Below are positions 9,126 through 17,254 of a stretch of DNA of 64,000 nucleotides, one piece after another. The translations under genes were made by a program, and so were the position numbers. Source of the stretch: Belliella kenyensis (lineage in GTDB: Bacteria > Bacteroidota > Bacteroidia > Cytophagales > Cyclobacteriaceae); NCBI RefSeq assembly GCF_022549675.1, contig NZ_JAKZGR010000012.1, positions 109,933-173,932 of the forward strand, in the 5' to 3' direction. The notes below the pieces were generated by a model. The model was not told the DNA's origin. It did no database searches and saw only the letters and a program-made list of their open reading frames with translations. Position 1 is the stretch's first letter. Every line of letters begins with the position of its first letter.

Positions 9126-9423
9126 CTTTCGAAATAATATTTTTTTTTAAAAATAAGCTTGAAGTAAAAGAACCACTACAATCTTAGCTTATTTAGAAGC
9201 CAAAACCCATATTAGTCTTGCCGAAATTATTGATTTACTTTCTAAAAATATTTATTCGGCACAATTTTTTTTAACGATTTTGAAAACCCAAACTCTACCC
9301 TTTTTAGGCTATTTATTGTATCAAAAAAAATTCAAAGATTGTGTTCAAACGCAGTACTAAAGTCCAGTATTCATTGCAAAAATTAAAAAAAGAAACCAAT
9401 TTCAGAATCCTTCATATTAGCAG
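9126..9423. other. Gene-free stretch
   Basis: I see no gene or remnant in these roughly 300 bases. They are AT-rich, contain runs of A and T, and lead into the decayed tRNA-like sequence at 9424. Confidence 0.4.
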
Positions 9424-9473
9424 ATCTCAAACCTGTGTCCGCCGCGGCGGATAGGAGACCGACGAGTTAACCA
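9424..9473 (-). repeat. Decayed tRNA-fMet-like fragment with GC palindrome
   Basis: These 50 bases align with the inside of the tRNA gene at 16006-16078. The shared parts are aacctgtg, then after a replaced segment, accgacgagt followed by taacca in place of ctacca. Where the tRNA has its anticodon-arm sequence, this copy carries the palindrome tccgccgcggcgga (9438-9451). The same palindrome occurs in the decayed copies at 16127-16140 and 16155-16168. It looks like a degraded tRNA copy disrupted by a small palindromic repeat. Confidence 0.5.
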
Positions 9474-9478
9474 GAAAC

Positions 9479-9504
9479 AAAAAAACCGATCAACTATGAT
9501 CGGT
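9479..9504 (-). terminator. Intrinsic terminator, probably the original tRNA-fMet terminator
   Basis: The 8-bp stem accgatca (9485-9492) / tgatcggt (9497-9504) has a 4-base loop. On the minus strand it is followed by seven U. It sits just outside the left end of the integrated element. If the element were removed, it would lie right behind the 3' end of the minus-strand tRNA, so it is most simply the tRNA's own terminator, displaced by about 6.5 kb. Confidence 0.75.
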
Positions 9505-9511
9505 CTTCGTA

Positions 9512-9528
9512 GTAGCGGGAACAGGGCT
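9512..9528. repeat. Left attachment site
   Basis: The core gtagcgggaacagg (9512-9525) repeats exactly at 16005-16018. Counting three more bases, 16 of 17 positions match. It is in direct orientation, as expected for tyrosine-recombinase integration at a tRNA 3' end. Confidence 0.8.
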
Positions 9529-9642
9529 AAATACCCCCTTTTTTAAACTAACTTCAATTAATTTAAATGTATTGAAAATCAGTATTTTGTAATTTACACT
9601 AAGTAAATAAGGATAAAAGAAATAAGAGTAAATTAAATAAAA

Positions 9643-9665
9643 TAGCCTACTGTATAGCCTACTGA
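9643..9665. repeat. Subterminal iterated repeats, left end
   Basis: Two copies of tagcctactg start at 9643 and 9655, 12 bases apart. The 23-base block matches 15941-15963 at 21 positions, in the same orientation. Its position just inside the end and ahead of the integrase gene fits integrase arm-type or excisionase binding sites. Confidence 0.65.
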
Positions 9666-9709
9666 TATTTATTTTCCTAACTTTAGGTATCCAATCAAAA
9701 GTACTAACA

Positions 9710-11008
9710 ATGGCAAAATTCAACTTTTATCTAAAGGATAAATTCGCAGACAAAGAAACACCTATTCATTTGTACATTAGATATGAAGGTAAAAGGCTAG
9801 TCTATTCAACAGGAAAGCTTATCCATCCAAAATTTTGGAACGAAGAAACCCAACAAGCGAGACAGGTCAAAGACTTTCCAACGGCAAAGATTTTTAACAG
9901 CAATCTAAAATTTATTCAGGATATAGCCTTTAAGCTTTTTGAAGACTTGATTTTTCGACTGGAAAGAAGCCCTTTTCCGACTGAGATAAAAACAGAACTT
10001 GATAGGGAATTAAAAAACCTCCACCAAGACACCTCCACAGACCACGAAAATAAGCCCACATTCATGGGTTTATTCAAAAGGTTTATCCATGAATCCGAAC
10101 AGGGGATAAGGCTAACATCAAGCGGGAAAAGGTTTGACAAAAGGTCTATCCAAAAATACAATACAGTCTTTGACAAGTTGGAACAGTTCGGGAAAGGGTA
10201 TCATTTGACCTTTGAAACCATTGACCAAAATTTTTACACCAAGTTTGTCAATTACCTGAATAAGGAAAAGTATTCCCTAAACAATGTTGGAAAGTACATA
10301 CAGGTAATCAAGACCTTTTTGACCTATGCCACAGAAAACGGCTACAATACCAACATGTTTTTTCAATCAAGGCAGTTCAAAGCCCACAAAGTAGCGGGAT
10401 TTTCAATTTACTTAAACGAAAATGAAGTGAATGACCTTTACAAACTGGATTTGAGCAGTACGCCCCATTTGGAGCGGGTTAGAGACCTTTTTATAGTTGG
10501 TTGCTGGACTGGTTTAAGATTTTCAGATTTTACGAACATACAGCCCAAAAACATTGAAGGGGACTTTTTGAAAATCACTACTTACAAAACTGGTGAAAGG
10601 GTAATTATTCCCATTCACAGGACTGTAAAAGAAATCATGGTCAAATACAAAGACAGGTATCCAAACAGTTTGCCCCCAGCCATAGCAAACCAAAAAATGA
10701 ATGCCTACCTAAAAGACATTGCAAAGCAGGTGGACAGCTTAAAAACAAGGGTGGAGGTCGAAGGAATCAAGGGAGGTTTGAAAGTGAATACCACAAAGCA
10801 GAAATGGGAACTTGTCACCACCCACACCGCCCGCCGTTCATTTGCAACCAATGTTTATAAAAGTGGCTTTCCCGCAATCAGTTTAATGAAAATCACAGGC
10901 CATAAGACTGAAAAGGCATTTTTACTCTACATCAAAGTAACCCCTGAGGAAAACGCCCAGAAGCTTTTGGAACATTGGGGAGAAACGTCTTTAAAAATTG
11001 CTTATTAA
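9710..11008 (+). CDS. int: Tyrosine site-specific integrase
   Basis: The 432-residue phage-type integrase has the Bacteroidota architecture. An arm-binding domain spans residues 1-90 (FYLKDKFADKETPIHLYIRYEGK), a SAM-like core-binding domain about 115-215, and the catalytic domain 230-425. Catalytic residues are visible: R270 in TGLR, H372-xx-R375 in HTARRSF, H398 in GHKT and Y407. It is therefore probably active. It lies about 180 bases inside the left attachment site with the iterated repeats between, so it may be autoregulated by its own binding sites. It should insert the element at tRNA-fMet. Confidence 0.93.
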   Translation: MAKFNFYLKDKFADKETPIHLYIRYEGKRLVYSTGKLIHPKFWNEETQQARQVKDFPTAKIFNSNLKFIQDIAFKLFEDLIFRLERSPFPTEIKTELDRELKNLHQDTSTDHENKPTFMGLFKRFIHESEQGIRLTSSGKRFDKRSIQKYNTVFDKLEQFGKGYHLTFETIDQNFYTKFVNYLNKEKYSLNNVGKYIQVIKTFLTYATENGYNTNMFFQSRQFKAHKVAGFSIYLNENEVNDLYKLDLSSTPHLERVRDLFIVGCWTGLRFSDFTNIQPKNIEGDFLKITTYKTGERVIIPIHRTVKEIMVKYKDRYPNSLPPAIANQKMNAYLKDIAKQVDSLKTRVEVEGIKGGLKVNTTKQKWELVTTHTARRSFATNVYKSGFPAISLMKITGHKTEKAFLLYIKVTPEENAQKLLEHWGETSLKIAY

Positions 11009-11019
11009 TTCAAATAGTT

Positions 11020-11844
11020 ATGGATTTAGAAGAAATTGAATTCGAATTACCCGAACCCACACATAAAACCCAAGAAGAACTTGAAAAAATTTGGTTGGAA
11101 AATCTAAAAAGTAACTTTAAAAATTCAATTGCAAAATATAAGCCATTAGCTATTAAAAACAATTGGGTTTTACCAACTGATCCTGTTTCCCTTTTTAATC
11201 AATATTTTCAAGAACTTGAAAAAGAAACATTGGAAAAATATAAAGACAATCCAACTTCTTTGAAAAGGGGGCTTGACAATTTGGATAAGGATGAAATATT
11301 ACTGGAATTTGATAATGTTGAATTAGAGCTATACCCCATATACTACGAATTGGTTGATTTTAGTACTTTAAGGTTTCCAAAGCCTGAAATCCCTGAAAAT
11401 TATATTCTTATTTATATTTCTGAGAAAAAAGAGGAATTATTGAACTTAGGACTTTTTTTATTGGAAAAGCAAGTTAGCGATTTAAAGAAAATACCATCTA
11501 AATCAAATTCTACAAGAAAGTTTGATAAACCATTTAGAAATGACTTGAAATTAGCTTTTCAGAATCAATTTGGAAATGATTCAAAATATTTTGAATTACT
11601 GAATTGCCTGTTTAAACAAGGGCTTCTTTCGGATGACTTATCTGTATGGGTAGGAACTAAAGAAAATGGGAAGATTCAATTAGCGAGTTTAATAAAGTGG
11701 GTTGGCCTAAAGGAGCTTACAATTAAGTTTACTGAGAAAGAAGTAAAGGAAATAGCAAAGAAAAACTTTGGATTACCAATTTCACTTTCCTCTGTTAAGG
11801 CTTCTAAACCTGAAGATGGAGAATATTATCATAAGAAGTGTTAG
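11020..11844 (+). CDS. Unknown element protein behind the integrase
   Basis: The 274-residue protein was not recognised. The chosen ATG at 11020 lies 11 bases after the integrase stop; an upstream in-frame start would overlap the integrase gene. It is acidic and helical with no signal or membrane segment. The C-terminal third (about residues 165-235, FRNDLKLAFQNQFGNDSKYFELLNCLFKQGLL) resembles a small winged-helix-like block seen in proteins coded beside Bacteroidota integrases. Position suggests a function in integration, excision or element control. It is probably co-transcribed with the integrase. Confidence 0.65.
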   Translation: MDLEEIEFELPEPTHKTQEELEKIWLENLKSNFKNSIAKYKPLAIKNNWVLPTDPVSLFNQYFQELEKETLEKYKDNPTSLKRGLDNLDKDEILLEFDNVELELYPIYYELVDFSTLRFPKPEIPENYILIYISEKKEELLNLGLFLLEKQVSDLKKIPSKSNSTRKFDKPFRNDLKLAFQNQFGNDSKYFELLNCLFKQGLLSDDLSVWVGTKENGKIQLASLIKWVGLKELTIKFTEKEVKEIAKKNFGLPISLSSVKASKPEDGEYYHKKC

Positions 11845-11895
11845 ACACTTTGTACCAAAGTATAATTGGTTCATTTCATCTTTTTCTAATCTACC

Positions 11896-11923
11896 ATCTT
11901 TGAATCAAACTAAATTCAAAGAT
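11896..11923. promoter_or_regulatory. Inverted repeat abutting the excisionase-like gene
   Basis: Arms atctttgaat (11896-11905) and attcaaagat (11914-11923) are exact reverse complements, ending one base before the ATG at 11925. The repeat could be an operator for the HTH protein coded next to it or a hairpin that controls translation start. There is no T-run after it, so termination is unlikely. Confidence 0.5.
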
Positions 11924-11924
11924 T

Positions 11925-12212
11925 ATGGAAAGCGTAATTTTAAGTACCTACTCCCCTGAGGAACTATCAGGGATTATTCACAACGCAATCAAGGAGGCAG
12001 TCAAAGACATTAAGTCCCAATGCCCTGCACCGACAAGTGAAAAGCTATTAACAAGGAAAGAAACAGCCGACAAGCTAAAAATAAGTCTTGTCACCCTTAA
12101 TGATTTTACCAAAAAAGGGCTTTTACAATCCTACTTAATTGGAGGTCGTGTCTTGTATAAAGACAGCGAAGTAGAAGCATCACTTTATAAAACAAAAACT
12201 GTAAAATATTAA
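11925..12212 (+). CDS. Excisionase-like helix-turn-helix protein
   Basis: The 95-residue protein has a MerR/excisionase-type winged helix at about residues 43-85: LLTRKETADKLKISLVTLNDF, then a wing with YLIGGRVLYKDSEVEA. The N-terminal 35 residues form a helix. Such proteins in Bacteroidota elements act as excisionases or as regulators of replication genes. It is four bases ahead of the next small gene and lies just behind an inverted repeat that may be its binding site. The domain call is solid; the choice between excisionase and regulator is inferred from context. Confidence 0.8.
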   Translation: MESVILSTYSPEELSGIIHNAIKEAVKDIKSQCPAPTSEKLLTRKETADKLKISLVTLNDFTKKGLLQSYLIGGRVLYKDSEVEASLYKTKTVKY

Positions 12213-12216
12213 TCCG

Positions 12217-12429
12217 ATGGTCTTAAAAAAAGAAATGGCCTCAATCGGATTAATTCCAATTGAAGCCAATACCGCTAAAGGTATCCAATCAAAAGCAGTA
12301 AGTAAAGATACTAATTCCAAGTATAGTAAGCTAGTTTCAAATAGTCAAAAAACTGTTTTTAACTCTTCTATTATTGACAATTTTGGTCAACTATTCCACA
12401 TTATTATAAAAGGAGGTAGCAATGATTGA
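12217..12429 (+). CDS. Small unknown protein, coupled to the replication gene
   Basis: This possible 70-residue protein begins four bases after the HTH gene and overlaps the replication gene start by 8 bases (an ATG-ATTGA junction). It has no recognisable domain, signal or membrane segment. Tight spacing on both sides supports translation, but its sequence is low in complexity (rich in K, S and N). It could instead be the leader for the next gene, whose strong AGGAGG ribosome-binding site lies inside it. Confidence 0.45.
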   Translation: MVLKKEMASIGLIPIEANTAKGIQSKAVSKDTNSKYSKLVSNSQKTVFNSSIIDNFGQLFHIIIKGGSND

Positions 12430-13369
12430 TACATTGCATATTTGGCTTCCAATAGAACGAGTTGGTAAATTAGACCTAGACCTTTTTGCAAAGAATTTGC
12501 AGGGTATAGAAAATATACAAACAGAGTTTGGAGAGCTGAAAGTTAGAGGAAAGCTAAAAAACTTGAATGTTTTACTTACTTCAACAGGTATTAGTATTAA
12601 GGGTAGTTTACCCAAATTCTATCAAGGCAATAATCTGAAAGAACTAAGCATCAGAGAGATAAAATCAGCTATTAATAAAATTGAGGATGATCTATCTGTA
12701 CCGATTTCAAAAGCAAAGTTGACTAGAATTGACATAGGCTTCAATTTCTCAATGAAATACGAACCAAAATTCTATTTTGATGGATTAGGAGAAAAATCCC
12801 AAATGTTTAGAGGCTTAGTAAATAGCACTTCATTATATTACAAGAACAGTTTGAAAACTATGAATTTCTATGATAAGAATAAAGAGTTTTATAAAACTAC
12901 TAGATTTCCTGAATGGTTCAAAATCGAAAAAAACCTACTAAGATATGAATTAAGGATAAAGCGAAAGTTAGGCAACGTCTTTGAGAATCGTGAAGTTTTG
13001 GTATCAGACTTATTTGACGAAAGATTTTGTAAAAAAATCATTACTCTATGGGCTAAGTACTATTTTCAGATAAAGAAAAACAACTTAGTCGAATTTAAAC
13101 CAGAACTTATTTCAGCTATAAAAGACTATGTTGATTACCTTACCTTCATAGGCATTTTTGAAATAAGGGAAAAGATACCTAGGGACATTCAGTTACTTAA
13201 GTCAATAAGTGCATTTCATAGTATAGAGTACTATTCAAGACTATTGGCAAAGATAAATCTCATTGGATCTAACGAAAAAATATCCCACGAATCTGAACTA
13301 AATAAGGAATTAGATTTAAAAATAAAAGGAATTTTAAGAGAGTGGGGAATCGATAAATTCCAAAATTAG
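12422..13369 (+). CDS. Replication-initiation-like protein (gene II/X or Rep_trans type)
   Basis: The 315-residue protein resembles the replication initiators of filamentous phages and small plasmids or elements (Phage_CRI/Phage_X, Rep_trans). Visible family marks are RIDIGFNF at residues 102-109, FYDKNKE at 149-155 and LLRYELRIKR at 172-181. Together these are the strand-tyrosine-strand core that nicks DNA at a replication origin in those families. An unusually good ribosome-binding site, AGGAGG at 12411-12416, lies five bases before the ATG. The origin itself was not located. The assignment rests on motif order, not on a search. Confidence 0.62.
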   Translation: MIDTLHIWLPIERVGKLDLDLFAKNLQGIENIQTEFGELKVRGKLKNLNVLLTSTGISIKGSLPKFYQGNNLKELSIREIKSAINKIEDDLSVPISKAKLTRIDIGFNFSMKYEPKFYFDGLGEKSQMFRGLVNSTSLYYKNSLKTMNFYDKNKEFYKTTRFPEWFKIEKNLLRYELRIKRKLGNVFENREVLVSDLFDERFCKKIITLWAKYYFQIKKNNLVEFKPELISAIKDYVDYLTFIGIFEIREKIPRDIQLLKSISAFHSIEYYSRLLAKINLIGSNEKISHESELNKELDLKIKGILREWGIDKFQN

Positions 13370-13374
13370 GATTA

Positions 13375-13674
13375 TTATTTCTTAGGCTTAGCCAAGATTG
13401 AGATAAGTAAACCTAGCCCTACGATGATATCGACCAAACTCCAAATTTGTCTCCCCAGGACAACTTTAAAGAATGGTTGAAAAAGTAGGGCTAGGCCTAT
13501 AAAGATAAATGATGCTATTTGCGAATCTTTTTTGTGGGCATGATAAGCTAATACTGAAAATCCCAAAAAACCCAAAAATCTCACTAATTGATAGTATCCA
13601 TAAGGCAAATTAAACAGACATGAAAATAAGAGGATAGTTAAAACAATTTTAATTGGTATTTCTTTGATATTCAT
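13375..13674 (-). CDS. Small four-helix membrane protein (DUF6804-like)
   Basis: The 99-residue protein has four hydrophobic helices at about residues 8-23, 31-45, 52-70 and 78-94, and signature segments LPYGYYQLVRF and ALLFQPFFK. These fit the DUF6804 type as I remember it; function is unknown. It is the only gene in the element on the minus strand and converges with the replication gene (5 bases between the stops). The C-terminal half of the 14208 gene product carries a clearly similar four-helix segment. Confidence 0.6.
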   Translation of the reverse strand: MNIKEIPIKIVLTILLFSCLFNLPYGYYQLVRFLGFLGFSVLAYHAHKKDSQIASFIFIGLALLFQPFFKVVLGRQIWSLVDIIVGLGLLISILAKPKK

Positions 13675-13761
13675 CTCTTTTCAGATTACAAAATAAATAA
13701 TTTTAAGATAAAGATATGATTGAATACTCGTTTAGTTAATATATTTGGCAAAAACTTGCCT

Positions 13762-14169
13762 ATGAATAATAAAATAATGTGGAAAAGCATAATTAGATGG
13801 ACTCTATTGATACCAACATCAGTTTTAAGCGGCATAATTACTAATATTTTGATTTCATTTATGTTGAAAATAGGATGGGGGGTTCATGGAGAACCTTACT
13901 TCCTTAAAGAATTTACCACGGAAATTTTCTCACATTGTGCTTTTACTATTGGCTTCATATATGGTGGGGTTTGGATTGCTCCTAAGCATAAGGAAAAGAC
14001 GTTATTAGTTCTTGTGTTATTTATTATTTTGCTTTCAATATCAATTATTATTTTTTCTTTAATTTATACCACTACAAAATTCTTTTCAATTATTATAGCT
14101 TCTAATGTTTCAGCAATTATTACTGCAATTTTAATATTTAATTCTAGGATAATAGAAGATTTAAAGTAG
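13762..14169 (+). CDS. Small membrane protein of unknown function
   Basis: The 135-residue protein has about four hydrophobic segments: residues 11-30, 50-68, 77-98 and 103-122. I chose the ATG at 13762; a TTG start at 13720 would add 14 residues. No family was recognised. It is very rich in isoleucine and AT-rich codons, unlike the integrase gene. It precedes the larger membrane protein by 38 bases on the same strand. Confidence 0.55.
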   Translation: MNNKIMWKSIIRWTLLIPTSVLSGIITNILISFMLKIGWGVHGEPYFLKEFTTEIFSHCAFTIGFIYGGVWIAPKHKEKTLLVLVLFIILLSISIIIFSLIYTTTKFFSIIIASNVSAIITAILIFNSRIIEDLK

Positions 14170-14207
14170 AAAGCAGCTAATTACAAATCAATTAAATTGA
14201 TAGTCAA

Positions 14208-15230
14208 ATGAATAGAAATACAATAAAAATCAAATTTTTAAAATCAAAAGTTAAAAAACTTGTATCAGAACTTAAAACCAGAGTCTTGGAACATAAAATG
14301 GGAGTAATGTTCGATTTTGAGGAGAGGGCAAAGGATGACATTAAATTCCTTAATACCATAAAGAACCTTGTCAAAGAATATGCGAAGTTAAAAGGAATGC
14401 AGTTCAAAGACTTCATTGAACAAACCCAAAATAACATTGGCAAAGAACTTGGCCAAAAGAATTCTGATTATTTAAAAAGGCTATGGGATGAGATAATTAT
14501 TGAAACCATTTTTCAAGAAAAAAAAGATGAACTTAATCTAAAACTAGACGATGAAAGAATTAAAAAGGAGATTAAAGAAGAAACAGAAAAATTGTCAGTT
14601 CCCAAATATTTAACTGAGCTTTTAAACACTAATTTAAATTACTTTGAAGGTGATGATTTACTGGAAAGTTCAAACTCAATTAAGTCCAAACCATCTGGTT
14701 CTGTTAAGAAAAGGAGTTTTGACTCTAAAAATGAGTTAAAAGATAGAAAAAAAATTAGGCTTATATTTTTAACGTCTGGCATATTATTAACTAGCTTCTT
14801 TTTAAACGATCCAGAACTTGATGTCATTTTTAAATTTCTTTTATGTTCCACATTTATTTGGATAGGTTTAAAACCTTCGGCTAAAATTCAACAAGGGCAT
14901 AGATTTTTCTTTTTTTGCCTAGCAGTTTTCTTCAACCCTTTTGTTTTATTAAAAATTTCAAACGAGACCTTAAGATTGACTGAGGTAATTATTTCATTTT
15001 TTTTAATTTATCTAAGTTTTAATTATTTGGAGTATTGGAAGCTTATTTTTAAAAGTAAGTTCAAAGCTTTAAAAGTATTTGTTCTATTTATAATTGTTTC
15101 ATTCTTAGTTGTATTAGTAGGAGTAAGGTTTCAAGAGATCAATAGGATGCATAGTAGATCAAAAATGAAAACAAACGATATGACAAAATCTGATATTGAC
15201 AAAATCCGTGAGACATTATTGAATAAATAA
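14208..15230 (+). CDS. Coiled-coil protein with a DUF6804-like membrane domain
   Basis: The 340-residue protein has a lysine- and glutamate-rich, probably coiled-coil, cytoplasmic half (residues 1-175). Five hydrophobic segments follow, at about 183-200, 207-225, 230-248, 253-270 and 285-305. The first four follow the order and signature of the 99-residue protein at 13375-13674: compare LAVFFNPFVLLKI then LTEVIISFFLIYLS with LALLFQPFFKVVL then LVDIIVGLGLLIS. It could be a membrane-anchored DNA- or protein-binding factor of the element. No known family was recognised for the soluble half. Confidence 0.6.
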   Translation: MNRNTIKIKFLKSKVKKLVSELKTRVLEHKMGVMFDFEERAKDDIKFLNTIKNLVKEYAKLKGMQFKDFIEQTQNNIGKELGQKNSDYLKRLWDEIIIETIFQEKKDELNLKLDDERIKKEIKEETEKLSVPKYLTELLNTNLNYFEGDDLLESSNSIKSKPSGSVKKRSFDSKNELKDRKKIRLIFLTSGILLTSFFLNDPELDVIFKFLLCSTFIWIGLKPSAKIQQGHRFFFFCLAVFFNPFVLLKISNETLRLTEVIISFFLIYLSFNYLEYWKLIFKSKFKALKVFVLFIIVSFLVVLVGVRFQEINRMHSRSKMKTNDMTKSDIDKIRETLLNK

Positions 15231-15297
15231 TATTATTTCTTTATGCTTTAGATATTAACCCTTCCGCATTTAACGAATCCTTAATATATTATGAATT

Positions 15298-15621
15298 ATG
15301 AATAGAGTTAAATTGAAATATTTAGAATCTGGAATGAGATTTTTTTTAACTAGCCACAATAAGGATTTAAGACTTGGCGAAAAATTTGTTCTATTAACAA
15401 TTATTAGGCTATTGGAAGAAAATCAAATCGTCTCTAAGTCTGATGTTTGTAAAGAAAATAAAGTAAGTAATAGTACAACTTATGCTATAATTAGAGCATT
15501 GGAATGTAAAGGTTTTGTAAAGTCAATTAGACAAAATCAATATTATTCAAAGGCTTTTATTTCAATATCCCCCAAAGGTTTACTATTTAAAAATAGCTTG
15601 AGAAAGGTTTTCTCAGATTAG
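15298..15621 (+). CDS. Winged helix-turn-helix protein of the element
   Basis: The 107-residue protein has a MarR/replication-protein-like winged helix at about residues 25-90, with LLTIIRLLEENQIVSKSDVCKENKVSNSTTYAIIRALECKGFVK. This is a helix-turn-helix followed by a wing. No ligand domain is seen. It is likely a transcriptional regulator of the element, perhaps keeping excision and replication genes silent. It is the last plus-strand gene before the right end. Confidence 0.6.
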   Translation: MNRVKLKYLESGMRFFLTSHNKDLRLGEKFVLLTIIRLLEENQIVSKSDVCKENKVSNSTTYAIIRALECKGFVKSIRQNQYYSKAFISISPKGLLFKNSLRKVFSD

Positions 15622-15940
15622 CAGAAAAATTACCCTTTATGATAAAATTAAATGTGTAAACCCGAATAAGTGGTTATTACCCCCGTCTAAATACAAATTG
15701 AAAAAAAGGAAATTAAAAATATTTGAAGGGGTGGCCATTAAATTCGGATTTTCGTCTTCTATTCCCACTTGTACTGAAAAGTATTTTTCATAAAATACAT
15801 GCAAAGAAGATTTTTTAAACTTCATGAGCTTTCCAGAATCAAATACAAATCAAGAAGACTAGATTTTAAAACTACATCACAATAATTTCAATTTTTTTGG
15901 GCGTCATTAGGCTTTCAATATTTATTTACTATAAATTTAG
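15622..15940. other. Gene-free right arm of the element
   Basis: No convincing gene is seen in these roughly 320 bases. A 62-codon minus-strand frame exists but lacks any protein-like signal. The stretch could hold a replication origin or transfer site; no clear hairpin supports this. Confidence 0.35.
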
Positions 15941-15963
15941 TAGCCTACTATACAGCCTACTGA
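15941..15963. repeat. Subterminal iterated repeats, right end
   Basis: Copies tagcctacta (15941) and cagcctactg (15953) are spaced 12 bases apart. Together they match the left-end block at 21 of 23 positions. They lie 42 bases inside the right attachment site, against about 118 at the left, an asymmetry typical of integrase arm sites. Confidence 0.65.
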
Positions 15964-15966
15964 AAA

Positions 15967-16000
15967 GAAAAAACCCCAAATACTGAACGTATAAGGGGTT
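15967..16000 (-). terminator. Element-borne terminator now serving tRNA-fMet
   Basis: The stem aacccc (15972-15977) / ggggtt (15995-16000) is followed on the minus strand by a run of U. It is only a few bases behind the tRNA 3' end and inside the element, so integration seems to have replaced the tRNA's own terminator. The stem is short with a long loop, so strength is uncertain. Confidence 0.5.
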
Positions 16001-16005
16001 CTATG

Positions 16006-16078
<73 letters not shown>

Positions 16079-16240
16079 ATATATTTTTATTATTTCAAAT
16101 CAATCTTTTGTGGACTCGAAACCGTGTCCGCCGCGGCGGATATGAGCCCGACGATCCGCCGCGGCGGATCCATCCCGCGATATATTTTTATTATTTCAAA
16201 TCAAACTTTTTTCGAACTCGAACTTATGTCCGCTGCGAAT
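16079..16240 (-). repeat. Decayed tandem copies of tRNA-fMet with GC palindromes
   Basis: Behind the intact tRNA, the sequence tccatcccgcgatatattt, followed by tattatttcaaatcaa, recurs after 101 bases (from 16068 and 16169). Between the two lies a broken tRNA: ggactcgaaaccgtg, then the palindrome tccgccgcggcgga (16127-16140), then tatgagcccgacga, then the palindrome again (16155-16168), then ccatcccgcga. A third, weaker piece (cgaactcgaacttatgtccg, from about 16208) follows. It looks like a former tRNA-fMet tandem array degraded by small palindromic insertions. The rest up to 16461 holds nothing I can name. Confidence 0.65.
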
Positions 16241-16461
16241 GATGTGATTTCGGGGTTCAGAAGTCATAAATCCCTCTCGGAATATTAATTTATGACTTCA
16301 GAAATATCACTAAAGTGTATTTGAGTATATAATTTCCTGATTTAAATCAGCCTTTTACTGATATCGTGGTACAAAAGTAGAAGTATTTTTTATTAATTCC
16401 AATTTTTGCTTGATAAATTTTGAAAAAACAATGGCTTTCTTTGAAGAAACCTTTAAGTTCT

Positions 16462-17142
16462 TTACAATAAACCATCTCCACTTTCCACATCTTCAATGGC
16501 TTGATGTAAAAAATCATGGAATGGTTTCATAACTTTAAAAACAGACAATGTCTTTTCTTTAAATTCTCCAGACTTAATTTCTTTATCAGAAAGGGGAGTA
16601 GATACTATAAAACTTTTGAACCTCAAAAGATCTATATAAGGGTGATCTGAATCATAATCTCTTGGGCTCGTCTTAAGTTGATCTCCTTCGATTCCTGAAA
16701 ACCAACTTTTGAAATCTGGATTTTCTAGGATGTCAACTAGAAGGTTTCCTGAGTAATCTATTTCTTGCCTGATTTTTTTCAAGACTTCCGCTGAAGGCAT
16801 CCAGACCCCTCCTGCTATAAAACTACTCCCAGGCTGAATATGCAAATAATACCCTGGCCCCTCAGATTTTTTACCCCCAACTGCAAAGTATGCAGCGAGG
16901 TTAGTTTTGTAAGGTGCTTTGTTTTGTGAAAAACGAATATCTCTGTTCTGTCTAAAAACACAATCTTTTGGTCTCAAATTTGCCATCCCAGGTTCCAATA
17001 CTTTTATTTCCTCCAGCATTTCGTTGACTTCTTGGATAAAGCCATCTTTGACGCTCAGGTAAAGAGCCCTGTTTTCATCCATCCATTCTTTGGTATTGTT
17101 TTCTGAAAGGTCTTTAAGGAATTCTAGGTATTGTCTGCTCAT
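16462..17142 (-). CDS. DUF2461 domain protein
   Basis: The 226-residue protein matches the DUF2461 (TIGR02453) family along its full length. Marks include NTKEWMDENR near the start, PKDCVFRQNRDIRFSQNKAPYKTN at about residues 57-81 and the GPGYYLHIQPG segment near 95-105. The family is soluble, widespread and of unknown function. It is monocistronic, ending near the decayed tRNA array. Confidence 0.88.
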   Translation of the reverse strand: MSRQYLEFLKDLSENNTKEWMDENRALYLSVKDGFIQEVNEMLEEIKVLEPGMANLRPKDCVFRQNRDIRFSQNKAPYKTNLAAYFAVGGKKSEGPGYYLHIQPGSSFIAGGVWMPSAEVLKKIRQEIDYSGNLLVDILENPDFKSWFSGIEGDQLKTSPRDYDSDHPYIDLLRFKSFIVSTPLSDKEIKSGEFKEKTLSVFKVMKPFHDFLHQAIEDVESGDGLL

Positions 17143-17254
17143 GGCCTGTGCTGTTTTCTGAATTTAAATTAAAATGTATATCTGCAAAGATACCAGTAAC
17201 CAAGTCATATTAGGGAGTTCCAAGATTCATAAATTAAAACTGGTATTCCGATCA

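Noticed and set aside
9424..9473. A functional second tRNA gene left of the element
   Set aside because: Anticodon arm is replaced by a palindrome and the acceptor stem is absent.
15637..15825. 62-codon minus-strand frame near the right end of the element
   Set aside because: No domain, no start signal and no protein-like pattern; could be real but cannot be supported.
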